The translations under genes were made by a program, and so were the position numbers. A DNA stretch of 64,000 bases from Citrus sinensis. Lineage: Eukaryota; Streptophyta; Magnoliopsida; Sapindales; Rutaceae. The stretch lies in assembly GCF_022201045.2 (NCBI RefSeq), contig NC_068557.1, forward strand, positions 9,794,501 through 9,858,500. Reading direction: 5' to 3'. Under the pieces are notes generated by a model that was not told the origin of the DNA, made no database searches, and saw only the letters and a program-made list of their open reading frames with translations. Of this stretch, positions 1 through 11,571 are shown piece by piece (the stretch's first letter is position 1; the number at the start of each line of letters is the position of its first letter).

Positions 1-849
1 GCGTATCCGGCTTGCCGTTTATCAGCATCCGGTAAGCCGCTTGCTACAGTAAAATATTTTCCAAAATTTATAGTTTGACCCCAAAACTTTATAAAACTAT
101 AGTATAGCCCAAAACGTTATGAAACGTTACAAATAAGTCCAATTTCAGAATTTCTAAATAATTCTTTGTTAATCCCAAAACTTTCTGAAATTATGATATA
201 TCTAAAAATACTATGAAACTTTTCAAATAAGTCCTTTACCAAAATTTCAAGCAATACTTGTTTATTTCAAAGTTTTCAAAATTCTTTCAATGAAACCATA
301 AACTTTGAAAAACAACCAATTTCATAAAATCATTTTTCCATGAAATATGAAACATTTGTAATGTAAAAATAATAATTTATTTAAAAAGAATATTAAATAA
401 TTTGGGCTTAAAAGATTAATCATTCTTAATCTTGTTTGTTATTATCAAAATCAATATCATGGAAACATATATGTTAACAATAACAGTCCATGATGCTTTA
501 TCACATGATATAATTCATCTAGGGGGACTTTCAAAAGAGTGTACTGCCCATAACCCAGGGTCTAGTCGATCATCTGCATTGACCTTTCCCTAGAGGCATC
601 GTCCTATGAAAAAAGAGAAAAATGTTTTTCTAGTATGCTAACTCTCGCGTTTCGTGGATGGTATGCTATTGAAGCATGATAATAAGAATGGTTGTAGGTT
701 TAATCGGGCCCTCTCTACTAATTTTTGGTTGGAGAATGAGGAAACTAGTGTCTGCCACATTGTAATTAAGGTGATTTCTAATGAGGCTGAAAAGGGAGCA
801 CCGACCTATTTGCACATATTCCTTGAGTGGGATGATCCTTTCGTTTGAT
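1..849. other. AT-rich non-coding sequence
   Basis: No gene could be supported here. Bases 60-330 hold loosely repeated phrases of the type CCCAAAACTTTATAAA, as in decayed LTR or intergenic repeats. A 64-codon open frame at 654-848 on the plus strand matches nothing I recognise and sits at the edge of the retrotransposon fragment that follows. Confidence 0.5.
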
Positions 850-2020
850 AGGCCGACTCCCTTTTGGAGTTTTCTTTTTCTTCCTTCTCAACTCTTCCAG
901 TTGCTCGCTCTTAATATGCGCCATTTTTTCTTCCTCAATCTCTATGTTCCTTTTCGCCTACTCATATGCTACAGAGTAAGTCTGCACATTGGGACTTCTC
1001 AAGTTATACCATAGGCGACCTATCTTTACTCATTCTTTTAGCCCCCTCAAAGCCTGAGGATGGGTGAAGGCTCCGAGGTTAAGAACAGCATAGTGGTACC
1101 ACTTAACGAACACCCTGAGGGACTCGCTCTCAAACTGTTTCATGCTCATCAACTCCATCATGTCATCTTCTGGGGCCATTGCTCCTCATAATTGTTCTGC
1201 AAACTCCTGTCACATCTGCTCAAAAGTCTTAATGCTCCCTCTTGGCAGCTTCCGGTACCATTCGCATGCTCATCCCTCTAAAGTTAAAGGGAACATCCTG
1301 CATCTCTAGGCTTGTGATAGACCTTATATTTCGGTCATGTCGTTAAAGCGCTCGATGTGTACTAAAGAGTCGGTTCTCTCGGCATACTTGAGGTCGGAAA
1401 AACAGAAGTCCCTCGAAATTACAACGCTTATGATCTCTGCTGAGAGAGGAGACTCGTTGTCCAGCTTTATTCTCTAACCAAGTGCTCTATTTCAGCCTTG
1501 CATCTCGTCTATCACTTGCGCCAATCTACGTACTTTTCCCTCCAGCTCCTTGGCTCGATCAGGATCACGAGCAACAACCAGATCTCGCTCTTGTTGATGT
1601 CATGTAAGTGTTATCTGAGCTCTTTTTCCTCAACATGGGCCATTCTATCACCATTGCCAGCATTTTGCTGTCTGGCGAATTGGTTCCATGTCACATGGTT
1701 AAACTCCCTTGAGAATTTATCACCAACACCACTGGTAGATCCCCACATATTTCTGCCAGGGATCCCTCTTTGCTCATTCCTTAGCTTGTGCAGGATGGTT
1801 GTTAGGGTCTCCATTTGCTTTTCCATTCGCTCGATTCTCTCGTGGATTGCTCTTTCCTTTGCTTCATTTGCTATCTCTATTAAAGTGATGAAATCACTAA
1901 GCCCAGGCTTGCCACCATGGGCGTTATTTCCTCTCATATTCATAATTATCCTTTTTTTTCTCCGTTTTGCCCTGTTGATGGTAGCTTTTCGTTCAATTCC
2001 CCACAAACAACGCCAAAATG
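850..2020 (-). mobile_element. Decayed Ty3/gypsy-type gag region
   Basis: Read on the minus strand, several broken frames match the gag of plant Ty3/gypsy retrotransposons. Segments include KQFESESLRVFVKWYH (about 1092-1142) and HIERFNDMTEI (about 1328-1359), both familiar phrases of the retrotransposon-gag domain. The upstream N-terminal part (open frame 1611-2006) is rich in Arg, Lys and Glu. Just before it, at about 2000-2020, the minus strand reads TTTTGGCGTTGTTTGTGGGG, which resembles the LTR/primer-binding-site junction of this superfamily, so the LTR would lie at higher coordinates. Stops and frame changes make it non-functional. No reverse transcriptase or integrase part is visible. 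Confidence 0.7.
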
Positions 2021-3391
2021 TTGATACAAGATTTTAGGTCTACTCGTTCGCAACCAAAATTCCTCCTCAACACTTCAATTTGTAGTTGGTAGGGGATAAC
2101 TTCACGCTGCTCTTTTTTAACGAGCAAGGCTTTAAAACTTGCAACTTTCCTAGGAATTCGGTCTCCATGACTCACGTTCATCACTTTGCCTAGTCCCCGG
2201 TTGTGGATGCTCAAACGTTGTAATTGTGGCTGAGCGAGCCTCGTGCCTAAATTCTCGGAAAGCAACACACGTTTTGATAATTACCATTAATTGGATCTCC
2301 GGCCGTGGCCCAAACAGAAGGTCTCCTTAGCGTCGAATAGAAGACTCCTACTCATGGACGCTATATAGCTCCTCCCACGAGAAGGAAATCATTGTTCGAG
2401 TGCAGCTGGTCGCGTCGTTATATACCCCAAATATGTACCATGTTTGATTCCATTTAGCATGTGTTGCTGCTTTTATATTTAAAAACTTTGAAATGTTAGA
2501 TGATTGTTGTTGTGAATATTAATTTTATTGTGAAATTTTTTTTAGTTATTAGAAATAGAGGACAAGACTATCTACATTGAAGAAGTCAATAACTATTGAC
2601 ATAATTATTTTCTATATTTAGTTCTCATTGTAACATGTATATGATTTTTGTTGTTGATAAAAGCACGTATATGATTTAATTCAATCATAGATGGCTGAAA
2701 TATTGGATTTTGTAGAGTAAATTAAATTGATTCTTTCCAAAAAAAATAATTAATCGATCTTTCTAATGATGGATTTTGTCTTTATATATCACTTTCTCTT
2801 TTCCAGATAATTACCTAATAAGCAAGAAGGATCAATCATTGTTGGGGATGAAAAACAAGAATCAAAATGGTTCCATCAAAATTTCTTTGAAAGTTTTTCT
2901 TTCAAAGCACTTATTGGAATATTCTAACCGAGGTAGATGACATGAGGTCCTGTAATGACTCAAAAAATCTGTAAACAATGTGATGGATGTCCATTTAAAA
3001 GGGGTCAAACGAAATTTACCCTTCATATGATATACATGTACTCGCGTGTGATGTCAACCAAAAGCAAATTACAAAATCAATTTCAGTTCACCACATTACT
3101 TTTTGTCAACTTTCTATTTTCTTTCCTTTAACTACTAATTCTCTCTCTATTTTTCAACCTCAAACTCTTCTCACACACACACACAAAAATAGCCCAAAAA
3201 TAAACTTCCCTTCAATTCACAGCCAAAAGAAACCCTTCGCATTTCTATCCATCCTCCCAATCTTTTATTTCCAAATTTCGTCACAAGAAAGAAAGAAAAA
3301 GCAAAAAAAAAAAAAGGCACAAAGAGGCACCATTTTCATACTAAAAAACAGACGTAGAATTAATTTAACGCAAAAAATATAAAATAAAAAC
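2021..3391. other. Possible LTR remnant, then upstream region of the DUF579 gene
   Basis: From 2021 to about 2450 the DNA is less AT-rich and could be the LTR of the adjoining Ty3 fragment in minus orientation. It has TATA-like stretches near 2368 and 2437. I could not fix its ends. From about 2450 to 3391 I see AT-rich upstream sequence with a short CA repeat at about 3172-3184 and A-rich DNA just before the start codon at 3392. This is presumably the promoter and 5' leader of the next gene. Confidence 0.35.
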
Positions 3392-4246
3392 ATGAAGCCT
3401 CCTAATCGGCGATTTGTTGTAGAGCGTCCGCTAATCCTCGGCGCGCTTCTAACCTTCGCAGTGACAGCCGCATTCCTCATAACCGGCTTGAGCCGAACCA
3501 TGAAGGCTTCGATTCCACGCATTTACGCGATTGATTCAACCCCAGCGGCGATGCAAACACAACTCCTCGCCATCATTCACTACGCCACGTCACGAGACAT
3601 CCCCCAATTGACCCTCCCGGAGATACGCGTCCCTTTCGACGCGCTCCTCGGCCTCGCGCCGTGCAACCTCCTCGTCTTCGGCTTGGGCCACGACTCCCTC
3701 ATGTGGGCCTCACTGAATCCACGCGGCACCACAATCTTCCTCGAAGAAGATTCGAAGCTGGTCCACACGATCCTCGCACGTGCCCCCGCCCTGCGCGTCC
3801 ACACGGTGACGTACCGGACGCACCTCTACGAGGCCGACCACCTCATGAGCTCTTACAGGTACGAGAAATATTGCTTGCCCCCTCACGTGCACCTTAAAGG
3901 TAACACCAGGTGCAAGCTAGTGCTGAACGAGTTGCCTGATGACGTGTACAACAGAGAGTGGGATGTCATATTTATAGACGGGCCACGTGGGTATTACGCA
4001 GAGGCGCCGGGTAGGATGGCGACGATTTTTACGGCAGCGGTGATGGCACGTGCGAGGAAGAGCAGGGGTGTGACGCACGTGTTCTTGCATGACGTGGACA
4101 GGAAAGTGGAGAAAGCATATGCAGAGGAGTTTCTGTGCAGGAAATATTTCGTTAAGGTCGTGGGGAAGCTTTGGCATTTTCGGATACCGCCCGGTGCTTA
4201 CGCGATCCCGGGGAAGGGGCAGAGAGGCATTTCGGTTTTCTGCTAA
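3392..4246 (+). CDS. DUF579 polysaccharide methyltransferase, arabinogalactan methyltransferase (AGM)-like
   Basis: An intact single-exon gene of 284 residues. Residues 12-34 form one hydrophobic segment after a short basic N-terminus, so it is a type II Golgi membrane protein. The lumenal part is a DUF579 (polysaccharide biosynthesis) domain. CNLLVFGLGHDSLMW (91-105) is the SAM-binding loop. An acidic FLEED patch lies at 117-121, a FIDGP motif at 194-198, and VFLHDVDRKVEK at 230-241. Family members methylate the 4-O position of glucuronic acid in xylan (GXM) or in arabinogalactan proteins (AGM), or affect xylan (IRX15). The phrases GVTHVFLHDV, EEFLCRKY and LWHFRIPP agree best with my recollection of the Arabidopsis At1g27930/At1g67330 (AGM) branch rather than IRX15. 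The subfamily call is inference, while the fold-level call is firm. The coding DNA is markedly more GC-rich than its flanks. Confidence 0.9.
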   Translation: MKPPNRRFVVERPLILGALLTFAVTAAFLITGLSRTMKASIPRIYAIDSTPAAMQTQLLAIIHYATSRDIPQLTLPEIRVPFDALLGLAPCNLLVFGLGHDSLMWASLNPRGTTIFLEEDSKLVHTILARAPALRVHTVTYRTHLYEADHLMSSYRYEKYCLPPHVHLKGNTRCKLVLNELPDDVYNREWDVIFIDGPRGYYAEAPGRMATIFTAAVMARARKSRGVTHVFLHDVDRKVEKAYAEEFLCRKYFVKVVGKLWHFRIPPGAYAIPGKGQRGISVFC

Positions 4247-4280
4247 TGCAAAAATTATAATTGAAAAAAAAAAAAAACAA

Positions 4281-4288
4281 TGTGGAGA

Positions 4289-4321
<33 letters not shown>

Positions 4322-4361
4322 ACCTTAATCTGGCGCCTTAGACCAACTCGGCCATCTCCAC
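4281..4361 (-). tRNA. trnL-AAG: tRNA-Leu (anticodon AAG)
   Basis: The minus strand folds as a class II tRNA of 81 nt. The acceptor arms GTGGAGA and TCTCCAC pair over 7 bp. The D-arm and A-box region reads TGGCCGAGTTGG. The anticodon stem is CCAGA/TCTGG around the loop TTAAGGT, giving anticodon AAG. There is a variable arm, and the B box is GGTTCAAATCC. No intron is present. It lies 34 bp after the stop codon of the methyltransferase gene, on the opposite strand. A run of T downstream on its own strand (A-run 4263-4277 on plus) is a suitable pol III terminator. Confidence 0.97.
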
Positions 4362-4864
4362 GTTTAGCGCTTTTATTAGACTTAATTAAAGTTTTTTCCT
4401 TCTCTTTTGGTTCTCAATGATATCGAATCCAATGATACCCACAAATCCCGTTTACAATTTTGTTCCAATTATTGAAAGAAATGTAAAATAGAAAGTAATA
4501 GCATGCAAAATTGCAGGGACATTGTTAGCGTCAAAATCGAGACAAGCTTCTTCACATGTATCTATGGAAAGAATTGAGATCATGGGGTGGAACCTGTCAA
4601 ATTGTTATGCATACAACTCGACTCAGTTCATTGCTCTATTCACTATCAGATTGGTCTTATATCGATGTAGGAAAATCAAGATGAAAATGATGAAGATGCA
4701 TTCATTTACTTGGTTAGATATAATTGAAACATAATTGTGCAATTCCGAAGTGTAGCTTGAGCAGCACATTAACTACATTAATGTAACACCACTATACATG
4801 TGGAACATACAAAATACAAATCGGCCAGAAATGAAACTAGATTGCTGGGAGAACCAGTCCCCAA
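4362..4864. other. Intergenic, including the 3' end of the following minus-strand gene
   Basis: Nothing coding could be supported here. A 70-codon open frame at 4522-4734 on plus has no recognisable content. The part near 4740-4864 is probably the 3' untranslated region of the minus-strand gene that ends at 4865. Confidence 0.5.
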
Positions 4865-7800
4865 CTACCTTGACCTAAATACAGGTGACACCCTCCTTCG
4901 AACGATCTCCTGAATTTGCTCTGAAGACAAAACTGATGCTGCACTTTCAAAGTTGGCATCTTCCATCTGGTGGTGCAACTGTAAAAACAGAAGAGTACCC
5001 TCAGAAAGGGAAGAAGTCGTCATTTCCAACAACATTTCTATAGATCACATAATCATTTGAATTTCAAAGTCCAACACAACATAGAGATCTTGAGTTGTTT
5101 TCAAGATAAATCAATCATCTATTTGAATGCTGGTCTGAATTTCTTTCTATCCTGTTCCGGGTAAGTCAAACATAGACAAATAAAGACCTTCTCGAGAATT
5201 GCAGACTGATCATCCAGGTGAAATCTACGCATGTAATTTAGCATCTCCAGTTGCTGCAAAAGAAGTTATCTTTAGATTCAGCAATACTACATTACAACTA
5301 ATTGCGTTTTCCCAAATTTTGGTCTCAAAGTACCTGTTCTTGTAGTTTTTGTTGACTATCCATCCTTTCAGCAAATTCATCTGGTCCATGCACAGCTTCA
5401 TCACAGACCATCTCTTCCCTAGCACAAGATAGAGTGAGTAATATTATTGAAAGAGAAAAATTAGATAAAGATCCTTAGTTAAAGAGAAAAGTTAGAAAAA
5501 TTAGATTGATCCTTATTTAAAGAGAAAAATCAGATATAGCTCCTTTAAAAAATTTGAACCCGACAGTAATCATATGCAAAGAAGTTCATCCATCAACAGA
5601 AGCTAAGAGATAAAGAGGCTAAAAATATGGATAAATGAATCTAAGTAAAACAGATGCTAAAATAAGCAACGGCTCATCTCAAAAATGAGTAATGCTTGCA
5701 TGAAAGGAATTCTGTAACCAAGACAATTTGTCTTCATCAAAATAGAAGGCCAAGCGAACTACACAAATTTTTTACTGATGATGTCAAAGAGCTATAGCAA
5801 AGTCCACCAAACCAGCCAAGGATATGTTCATGTTCCGTTTGCGTATGCAAACCATTTAAACTGTCAACAAGCCCGTCGTCTTTCATAGGACCAACAAGTG
5901 GTCTATTTCTAATTCTTATACCAAATTTTAAAATGTTGGAATAGAAAACAGATGCTTCAGCATTTGAAAGAAGACAATTCCAAAGTTCACACAAATCACA
6001 GAGCTTAAGAGACAATATGCAACCAAAAGCAGACACACTGGAGGATGTCCTTCATGTCATGAAGGGAATGAGTTAAAAGTCTCAGTTCTGTGCACTAAAA
6101 GAATAAGTTCACATAGTGGAAACAGGATACTTTTCCCCTTAACAGATCAAAGAAGACTGATGATGGTATCTAAAAGTCAAAATAGTACAGATAAAAGTGA
6201 GAGATAAAGAGAGCTTACGTTGCCACAAATTTATAGAATTGTATCATCAAATCCTGATCGTTCTCATAAGTCAAATTCACCTTCCCCAGGCAAGTGAGAC
6301 CAAAACTTGGATCTACAACAGAAAAACTGGCATACTTTGAATAATGTTACACCATGTATGCATCTTAGTACAATGTCATCTACATGTAGAATCTTTCAAA
6401 CTATTACAATCTATTTGATTTCCAGTTGAAAAATTATAATTTGTAAAAAATAAAACCGGCGCTCGCAGTCCAATATTACATCTTTGATCCAGAATCCTCT
6501 TGATTTTTAACTGGCATTCTATTACCTGGAAGTATCATAGTATGGGGTTTATGGCTGTCTTATGCAGTTTTGGGGACAAGTATTATATCTAATACAAAAG
6601 CAGGGCACATACAGTCTTATCCATAAATGCATAACCTTGTCAACATTTTCAAACCATACTGCAAGCCGAATCAGTGATGAAATGTCTTCTGCAATCCTAA
6701 TTCCAGTTCGAGTATGATCAAAATAAAGGATGAAGCAGGAATATATGTAACAAAGTGTATATAGATGCATGATAAATTATGTCACTCACTAAGGCAGGGT
6801 GAAGTAGTACATATTGCATTTGATTCACAAGGCTCTAACGAAGCTGTGCTAGTAGATAAAAATTTTCACAACTAATATTACAATCAAACCAACCCTGAAA
6901 AAATAGTGCCACCAAGACTAAGGTTGAGAGTGCATACTCTTTACACAATGATAAATGTTTTTCTAGTATTGAAAAGTAAATGATACAGTCAATCACTGCA
7001 CAAAGTTGATTACTTCTGAAGCAACAATCAAATTTAAACAGAATTCAACACAAGTAGAAATCTACAGTGTCACCTATGACAAACTTACCAACACCCATTT
7101 CCTGAAATAGCTCTTCCTGGATTTCAGTAGTAACAGCAATGGCTTCCTGCATACAATCTAACTTCATTTTCAGGAAAAATGAAAAAAAATGCAACAAGTA
7201 GATGGACTATTTACAGACTCCTAATGCAGAAACACCACTTTATTAAGTTTAAACACTTAAATCAACAAGCAGATTACATCAACAGAAATCTTACAAGCCA
7301 CCAAAAACATGGTTCTTACTTTTACATCCATAAGTCAAATTAAAGGGGCTATGTGGTATGAGGTCTAATATATTCAAAGACAGCTAAAATTGAGATCTTT
7401 ACACACTGTTCATTTTTTATGCAATGAAAGCAAGCACTTCTAATATCCAAACAAAACTACCATTCCAACATCAGCAAAGTGGAATAACACTATGCCTTCC
7501 ATTTGGATAAATACACATCAAGGAGAAAGCAGAAGACGAACAATTTTTAGATTATATCACTTCTGTTTCTTATTGATAGAAATCTCACTAAGACAGCTGA
7601 TATTTGCATTATGCAAAATTGAGATAAAGGTCCTATTTTCTTGTGTCTTCAAGTTCAGAGACTCAATCTTTTCCCTGTTCCTTCAGGTCCAAAGCTAGAG
7701 AAAGGAACTATGAAATGGCGGTGAGTACCGCATATATTAAAATAAGCTACATGAAAATGGACTACAATAAAGAGTCTGCTGCATATCAATTGAATCAATT

Positions 7801-8256
7801 CCTCGAAAACCCATTACATAAGCACTCATCAACAAAGAAATGAAACATTGTCGCATTTTCTACCAGTCAAGCAACGCATATGAATTAACCAGAACCCAGA
7901 TACCAACATGAAGACAGAATGACATTTCACGATGTAACACATTTCAAAATAGAATGAATATAAAAAGCATAAAACAATGAACAAAGAATGAAATAGTGAA
8001 AGAGAAAGAATTTTCCTTTTCGTCTTCCACAGCATCAGCAACCCTTTTCTTTACATCTAACAAAAACAAAAAGGGAAAGATTATTCTATCAAGAAAAGAA
8101 ATGGCAGTAAAAAAATAAATAAAAGGTAAACGGAAGGGAAAACGTACCAGGCTGAGATGTGAGGAATGAAAAGCGGTTGAAGAGATGAAGTAACTGTTCT
8201 TTAGAAAGCATTCCAGAGGTTTGTAAGTAGGGAGTAGGCATTGATGAAGATGACAT
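4865..8256 (-). CDS. Conserved plant protein of unknown function, seven coding exons
   Basis: Coding exons (minus order): 8148-8256, 8016-8056, 7089-7146, 6219-6312, 5334-5418, 5188-5253, 4865-4978. They join in frame to 188 residues. I chose the start at 8256 (MSSSSMPTPYLQ) because it opens a compact conserved-looking N-terminus; an in-frame ATG further upstream at 8319 is less likely. The product is soluble, acidic and mostly helical, with no signal peptide or membrane segment. Phrases such as GMLSKEQLLHLFNRFSFL, TYENDQDLMIQFYKFVA and HLDDQSAILEKL suggest a conserved single-copy plant protein, but I cannot name a family or function. All junctions are GT-AG except after exon 2: at 8015 the intron would begin with GA (AAG followed by GAAAATTC), as if the T of a GT donor were missing. 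The exon 2 to exon 3 join is inferred from frame continuity. Confidence 0.75.
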
Positions 8257-8322
8257 TGCAGAGATTCCTATCAATGCAATGCTTTTTGTTTTGGAAGCGT
8301 AATAATATTCAATATTCACCTC

Positions 8323-8358
8323 TCTTTTTTCTTTTTCTTTTTCTTTTTCTTTTTCGCT
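8323..8358. repeat. CTTTTT hexanucleotide microsatellite
   Basis: Four to five near-perfect copies of a pyrimidine unit (CTTTTT) followed by a T-run. It lies about 65 bp upstream of the chosen start codon of the minus-strand gene, in its leader or core promoter. Confidence 0.85.
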
Positions 8359-8538
8359 TTTTTTTAAGAGAAAATAGAAGCCTATAAATTACTTTATTAT
8401 TTGAGGCCAAAAATAAAGACGGGTTCTCAATGAAAGATATATTTTAAATGTCAAAATTAATAAATAAAAAAAGAAGACTTATATACGATCGCATAAAAGA
8501 GAAGAGGGAATAAGGACTTGTTTCCGTACGAAATCTTA

Positions 8539-9060
8539 GGGCCTGTTTGTTATTATTTTTTAATTTAATTTTTTTAAAAATAAAAATAAGAATGAAAATA
8601 ATATTTTATAATTACTGTATTTTAAATTTAAATATGCATATGTTATTATTTTTTATATTTTATATTTTAAAATTAAAAATATTAATATGTGTTTGGAAAG
8701 CACAATGAAAAAATAAAAAATAATAAATATATGTTCGGTATGATTATTTTTAAAAATAATTTTTACTAATTATTGTCATACTTATAATTAAAAGGTAAAA
8801 AAAAATTTATAATTGATATTTTTATAATATAAAAGTGAGAATGAAAGTGATATTTTAAAATTATTATATTTTGAAATTGAATATGTATTTGGGATTATTT
8901 TTTATATTCTATATTTATAATATAAAAATAATAATATATGTTTGGTAGCCAATTGAATTTTTTTTAAAAATAACTGAATATGTGATCGGTGATATTATTT
9001 TTAAAAACAATTCTTAATAAACATTTAAGTCATAATTGTAATTAAAAAGTTGAAATAATG
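8539..9060. mobile_element. PIF/Harbinger-type element end with duplicated subterminal region
   Basis: It starts GGGCCTGTTTG directly after a TTA trinucleotide (8536-8538), the target preference of PIF/Harbinger elements. The following 250 bp align by eye with the reverse complement of the right end of the element at 54965-57073. Shared features are the T-rich stretch, TGTATTTTAAATTTAAATATGC, and repeated phrases like ATATGTGTTTGG. A second, diverged copy of the same subterminal block follows (about 8835-9057), so the region is an imperfect tandem pair of about 245 bp. I found no opposite terminus, so this is a partial or rearranged copy. Confidence 0.6.
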
Positions 9061-9621
9061 AAAAATAATATAAAACTGATTTGATTAATCTCCATAACTA
9101 CGATTAAATTTTTAAATAAATATGATTTACAAGTTAGCAATAAAATTTTAAGGTAAATAATATTACCATAATTACACGCTCTCGTCTCCAATTACTTTCT
9201 TGTTATGTCTTCTCCGTAACAAGGAAATAAAATTGTACATTAAAATTTCATTTGCTTTGAATTCATGTATTTTCCGTTATTTAAAGAACAAGTGCAGCAA
9301 ACACTTAAATGGCCAGGCTATACTCTCAGATTCAAGAACCCCACAACTCTTACCCACATGCTTTTAAGTTGGGAAAAAAGAAAAAGAAAAAAAGAAACTA
9401 AAGACTATACAGGACCGGAGATCAAGATCCAACTTGCTCACTTGGGAGCCGTTTAAGAGAATAAAATATGCTAAAATTAATATATATTTATATAATCTTT
9501 CAGTCTCTACTATATTTGGATGAAACCTAATTGAATTAAAAATATTTCTTCTTTTTATTTCCACTCCCGGGTTGCTTGTTTTGGCCACCGGTTGGGGTTT
9601 TGGCTAGCGATGGGAGATTAG
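9061..9621. other. AT-rich intergenic DNA
   Basis: No supported gene. The 63- and 74-codon open frames that overlap antisense to each other near 9265-9588 have no recognisable protein content. Confidence 0.5.
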
Positions 9622-9736
9622 TCACCAGAAGAACTTGCAGCCTTGCTCCTTCAAAAGCTCATACGGTGTCGCTTCCTCGAGGAAAGACTGCTTTCTTGAC
9701 CCTTCCCTCATGCTTGTTTCAGGAGCAGGTACAGAT
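9622..9736 (-). pseudogene. Orphan terminal exon of an unidentified gene
   Basis: On the minus strand a good acceptor (CTGCAG at 9737-9742) precedes a 37-codon frame that ends in TGA at 9622-9624. It contains VPAPETSMREGSRKQSFLEE and finishes PYELLKEQGCKFFW. The composition, the acceptor and the clean stop look like the last exon of a real gene. I found no upstream exons on the minus strand before the copia-like remnant at 10-11.5 kb, so it is probably a gene fragment. I do not recognise the parent family. Confidence 0.4.
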
Positions 9737-9742
9737 CTGCAG

Positions 9743-11057
9743 ACAGTGATTTCAAATACTTTTTTGTTTAAGAACTGAAAAAATAAAGATGGGGAATGAG
9801 AAAATGTTGGATGACCCCAAAAATTAAGTAGAGCTATGTATGAGACAAAAGAAATTAGAGTGAAGATTCAAAAAATACTTGAAAATTTGGTTTTGACAGA
9901 AGAAGAAGATAAGATGTGAAGATGAAAAATGAAGAATAAAGTAGCTACAAAAGAGGAAGAGAGTGGAGATAAATGTGAGAAAGATAAAGAAGAATCTGTG
10001 CTGATCGATGAGAAAGAAAATATGAGGAAACTTGTACTTAATAAATTCTTTATGTGATAAAATTATTTTGATTTATTCTCATAAAATACTAATTGGCATG
10101 ATTACACATATATGATTATTAAAATATATGTCCTCAGGTTATGACCGGCTTTCTTACATAAGCGGTCACCTCAGTTGTTAATGAAAGTAAGTTGAGATGA
10201 GACACAAGATTAAGAGAAAGTACTTGATACGTTCTCATGAAGCTTATATCTTGAAAATGTCGCATTGATTGGGTCAAGATGAAGAACCTGATTAAGTCAG
10301 ATATGAGTTCATTTGGTATCTTATGAAGGCAAGCTTATTGAGACTCAAATTGGGCACTCAAATAAACAATTGATTTAAGATCTGTACAGTGGATAGCCAG
10401 ACATATGCTCTTACACAAAGAGAATTCAATATAACGCATGATTTATACCATGCATGCTTTTGTGACCAAAAAGAAAATGAGTGAATGAATCCATGATTTC
10501 TCATTGTGTAAGTTCCTTCGAGGTATAAAAAGGACCTTAACAGTTTCCTTAGTTACCATCAACTATATCTTAAAGGAAAAGATTGGTGATAGCTACTTTA
10601 GCATGTTCTTTCTATGACTATGATGTTATTCGGTCTATAAAACTTGTCTAAGAAAACAGCCAGCCTAGAACTAAAAGATATGAGTAGATTGGGAAGATTT
10701 ATTCTCCTTACATCTGGCTTATGCATCCACCAGTCGACCAGTTGTATAATCTGCCTAGGGATGGATACAGTTATGAATACACAGAGTGCACAACGTCAAA
10801 CATAATTTTTGTTAAGTGATTAAATATGTTTGTACCGATGTAAAGGATAATGAAATTTAGGAAATATAATGAACAAGTTATTTGAATCTCTTACAAAAAG
10901 TGCAATTGAGATTTTTTGCTCTACAAGCTCCAAGTTATGTTGTTCATGGGTCACACGTTGCATTTGCTCGTATGATACTGTGGTTGTGGTTTTATGTCAA
11001 AAAACCCTACTCTTGTTGCTCTAGTTACTTAATCATCCCATCACGTGTGAGTGGGAG
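9743..11057. other. Probable decayed retrotransposon interior
   Basis: No intact frame is present. The stretch ends in a purine-rich GTGAGTGGGAGG (about 11046-11057) immediately before an LTR-like TGTTAG. That is what the polypurine tract of a copia element looks like, so at least the last few hundred bases are likely retroelement interior in plus orientation. The protein content is too decayed to recognise. Confidence 0.35.
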
Positions 11058-11571
11058 GTGTTAGATTTAACACCTATGATGGGATGAATTAATCTAAACG
11101 TAAGTGATAAGATAAACTTAGAGTTTGTCTAGAATTCTTATAAGATAAAATTAGTATTTTATCTTAAGATGTAGCTTATCAAATAACTCTAAGAAGTTGA
11201 TTTGAATTAAACTACACTTATTGTACTATATAAACACTACATGGGTGAGTGATAGCACATACAATAATAATCATAAGAATCAGAGCAACATCAAAAGAGA
11301 GTGAGAAAAAAGGGAAAAAAGGCAGTAGGTTCTTACTTCATGAACTGAGGGGATTTTCTGAATACGTGATTGTCCTCCGATCATCAGTGACATAAACTCG
11401 TGACGATCCGTTCGTGAAGGAGATTTGCTCGTAAAGGTTCCAATCCCTAGCAATCAATTCTTATTCGTTACGATCTGCACGTGCTAGTTCCTGACTTTTG
11501 GAGATTTGAGGGAGCTTATTCTTTATTCTTGTAGATTCGTTACGATTAGTTTCCGCATCAACCAATAAGGT
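11058..11571 (+). mobile_element. Copia-type 3' LTR remnant
   Basis: It begins TGTTAGATTTAACA (the short inverted TGTTA/TAACA start typical of copia LTRs), preceded by a polypurine tract. A TATA-like ACTATATAAACACTAC lies at about 11226-11241, followed by a transcript-like A-rich leader. It ends near TTTCCGCATCAAC at about 11571. No target-site duplication could be matched, so the exact right end is uncertain. Confidence 0.5.

Noticed and set aside
1498-2037. 179-codon plus-strand frame
   Set aside because: It is antisense to the retrotransposon gag fragment, which has recognisable gag phrases on minus.
3580-4177. Antisense and shifted open frames over the DUF579 gene
   Set aside because: They are shadows caused by its GC-rich codon use; only the 284-residue frame has conserved motifs.
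7640-7725. Exon-like plus-strand segment: pyrimidine tract plus CAG, a short open stretch, then GTGAGT
   Set aside because: It lies antisense within an intron of the minus-strand gene. Neither frame extends to other exons and I recognise no product, so chance is more likely.
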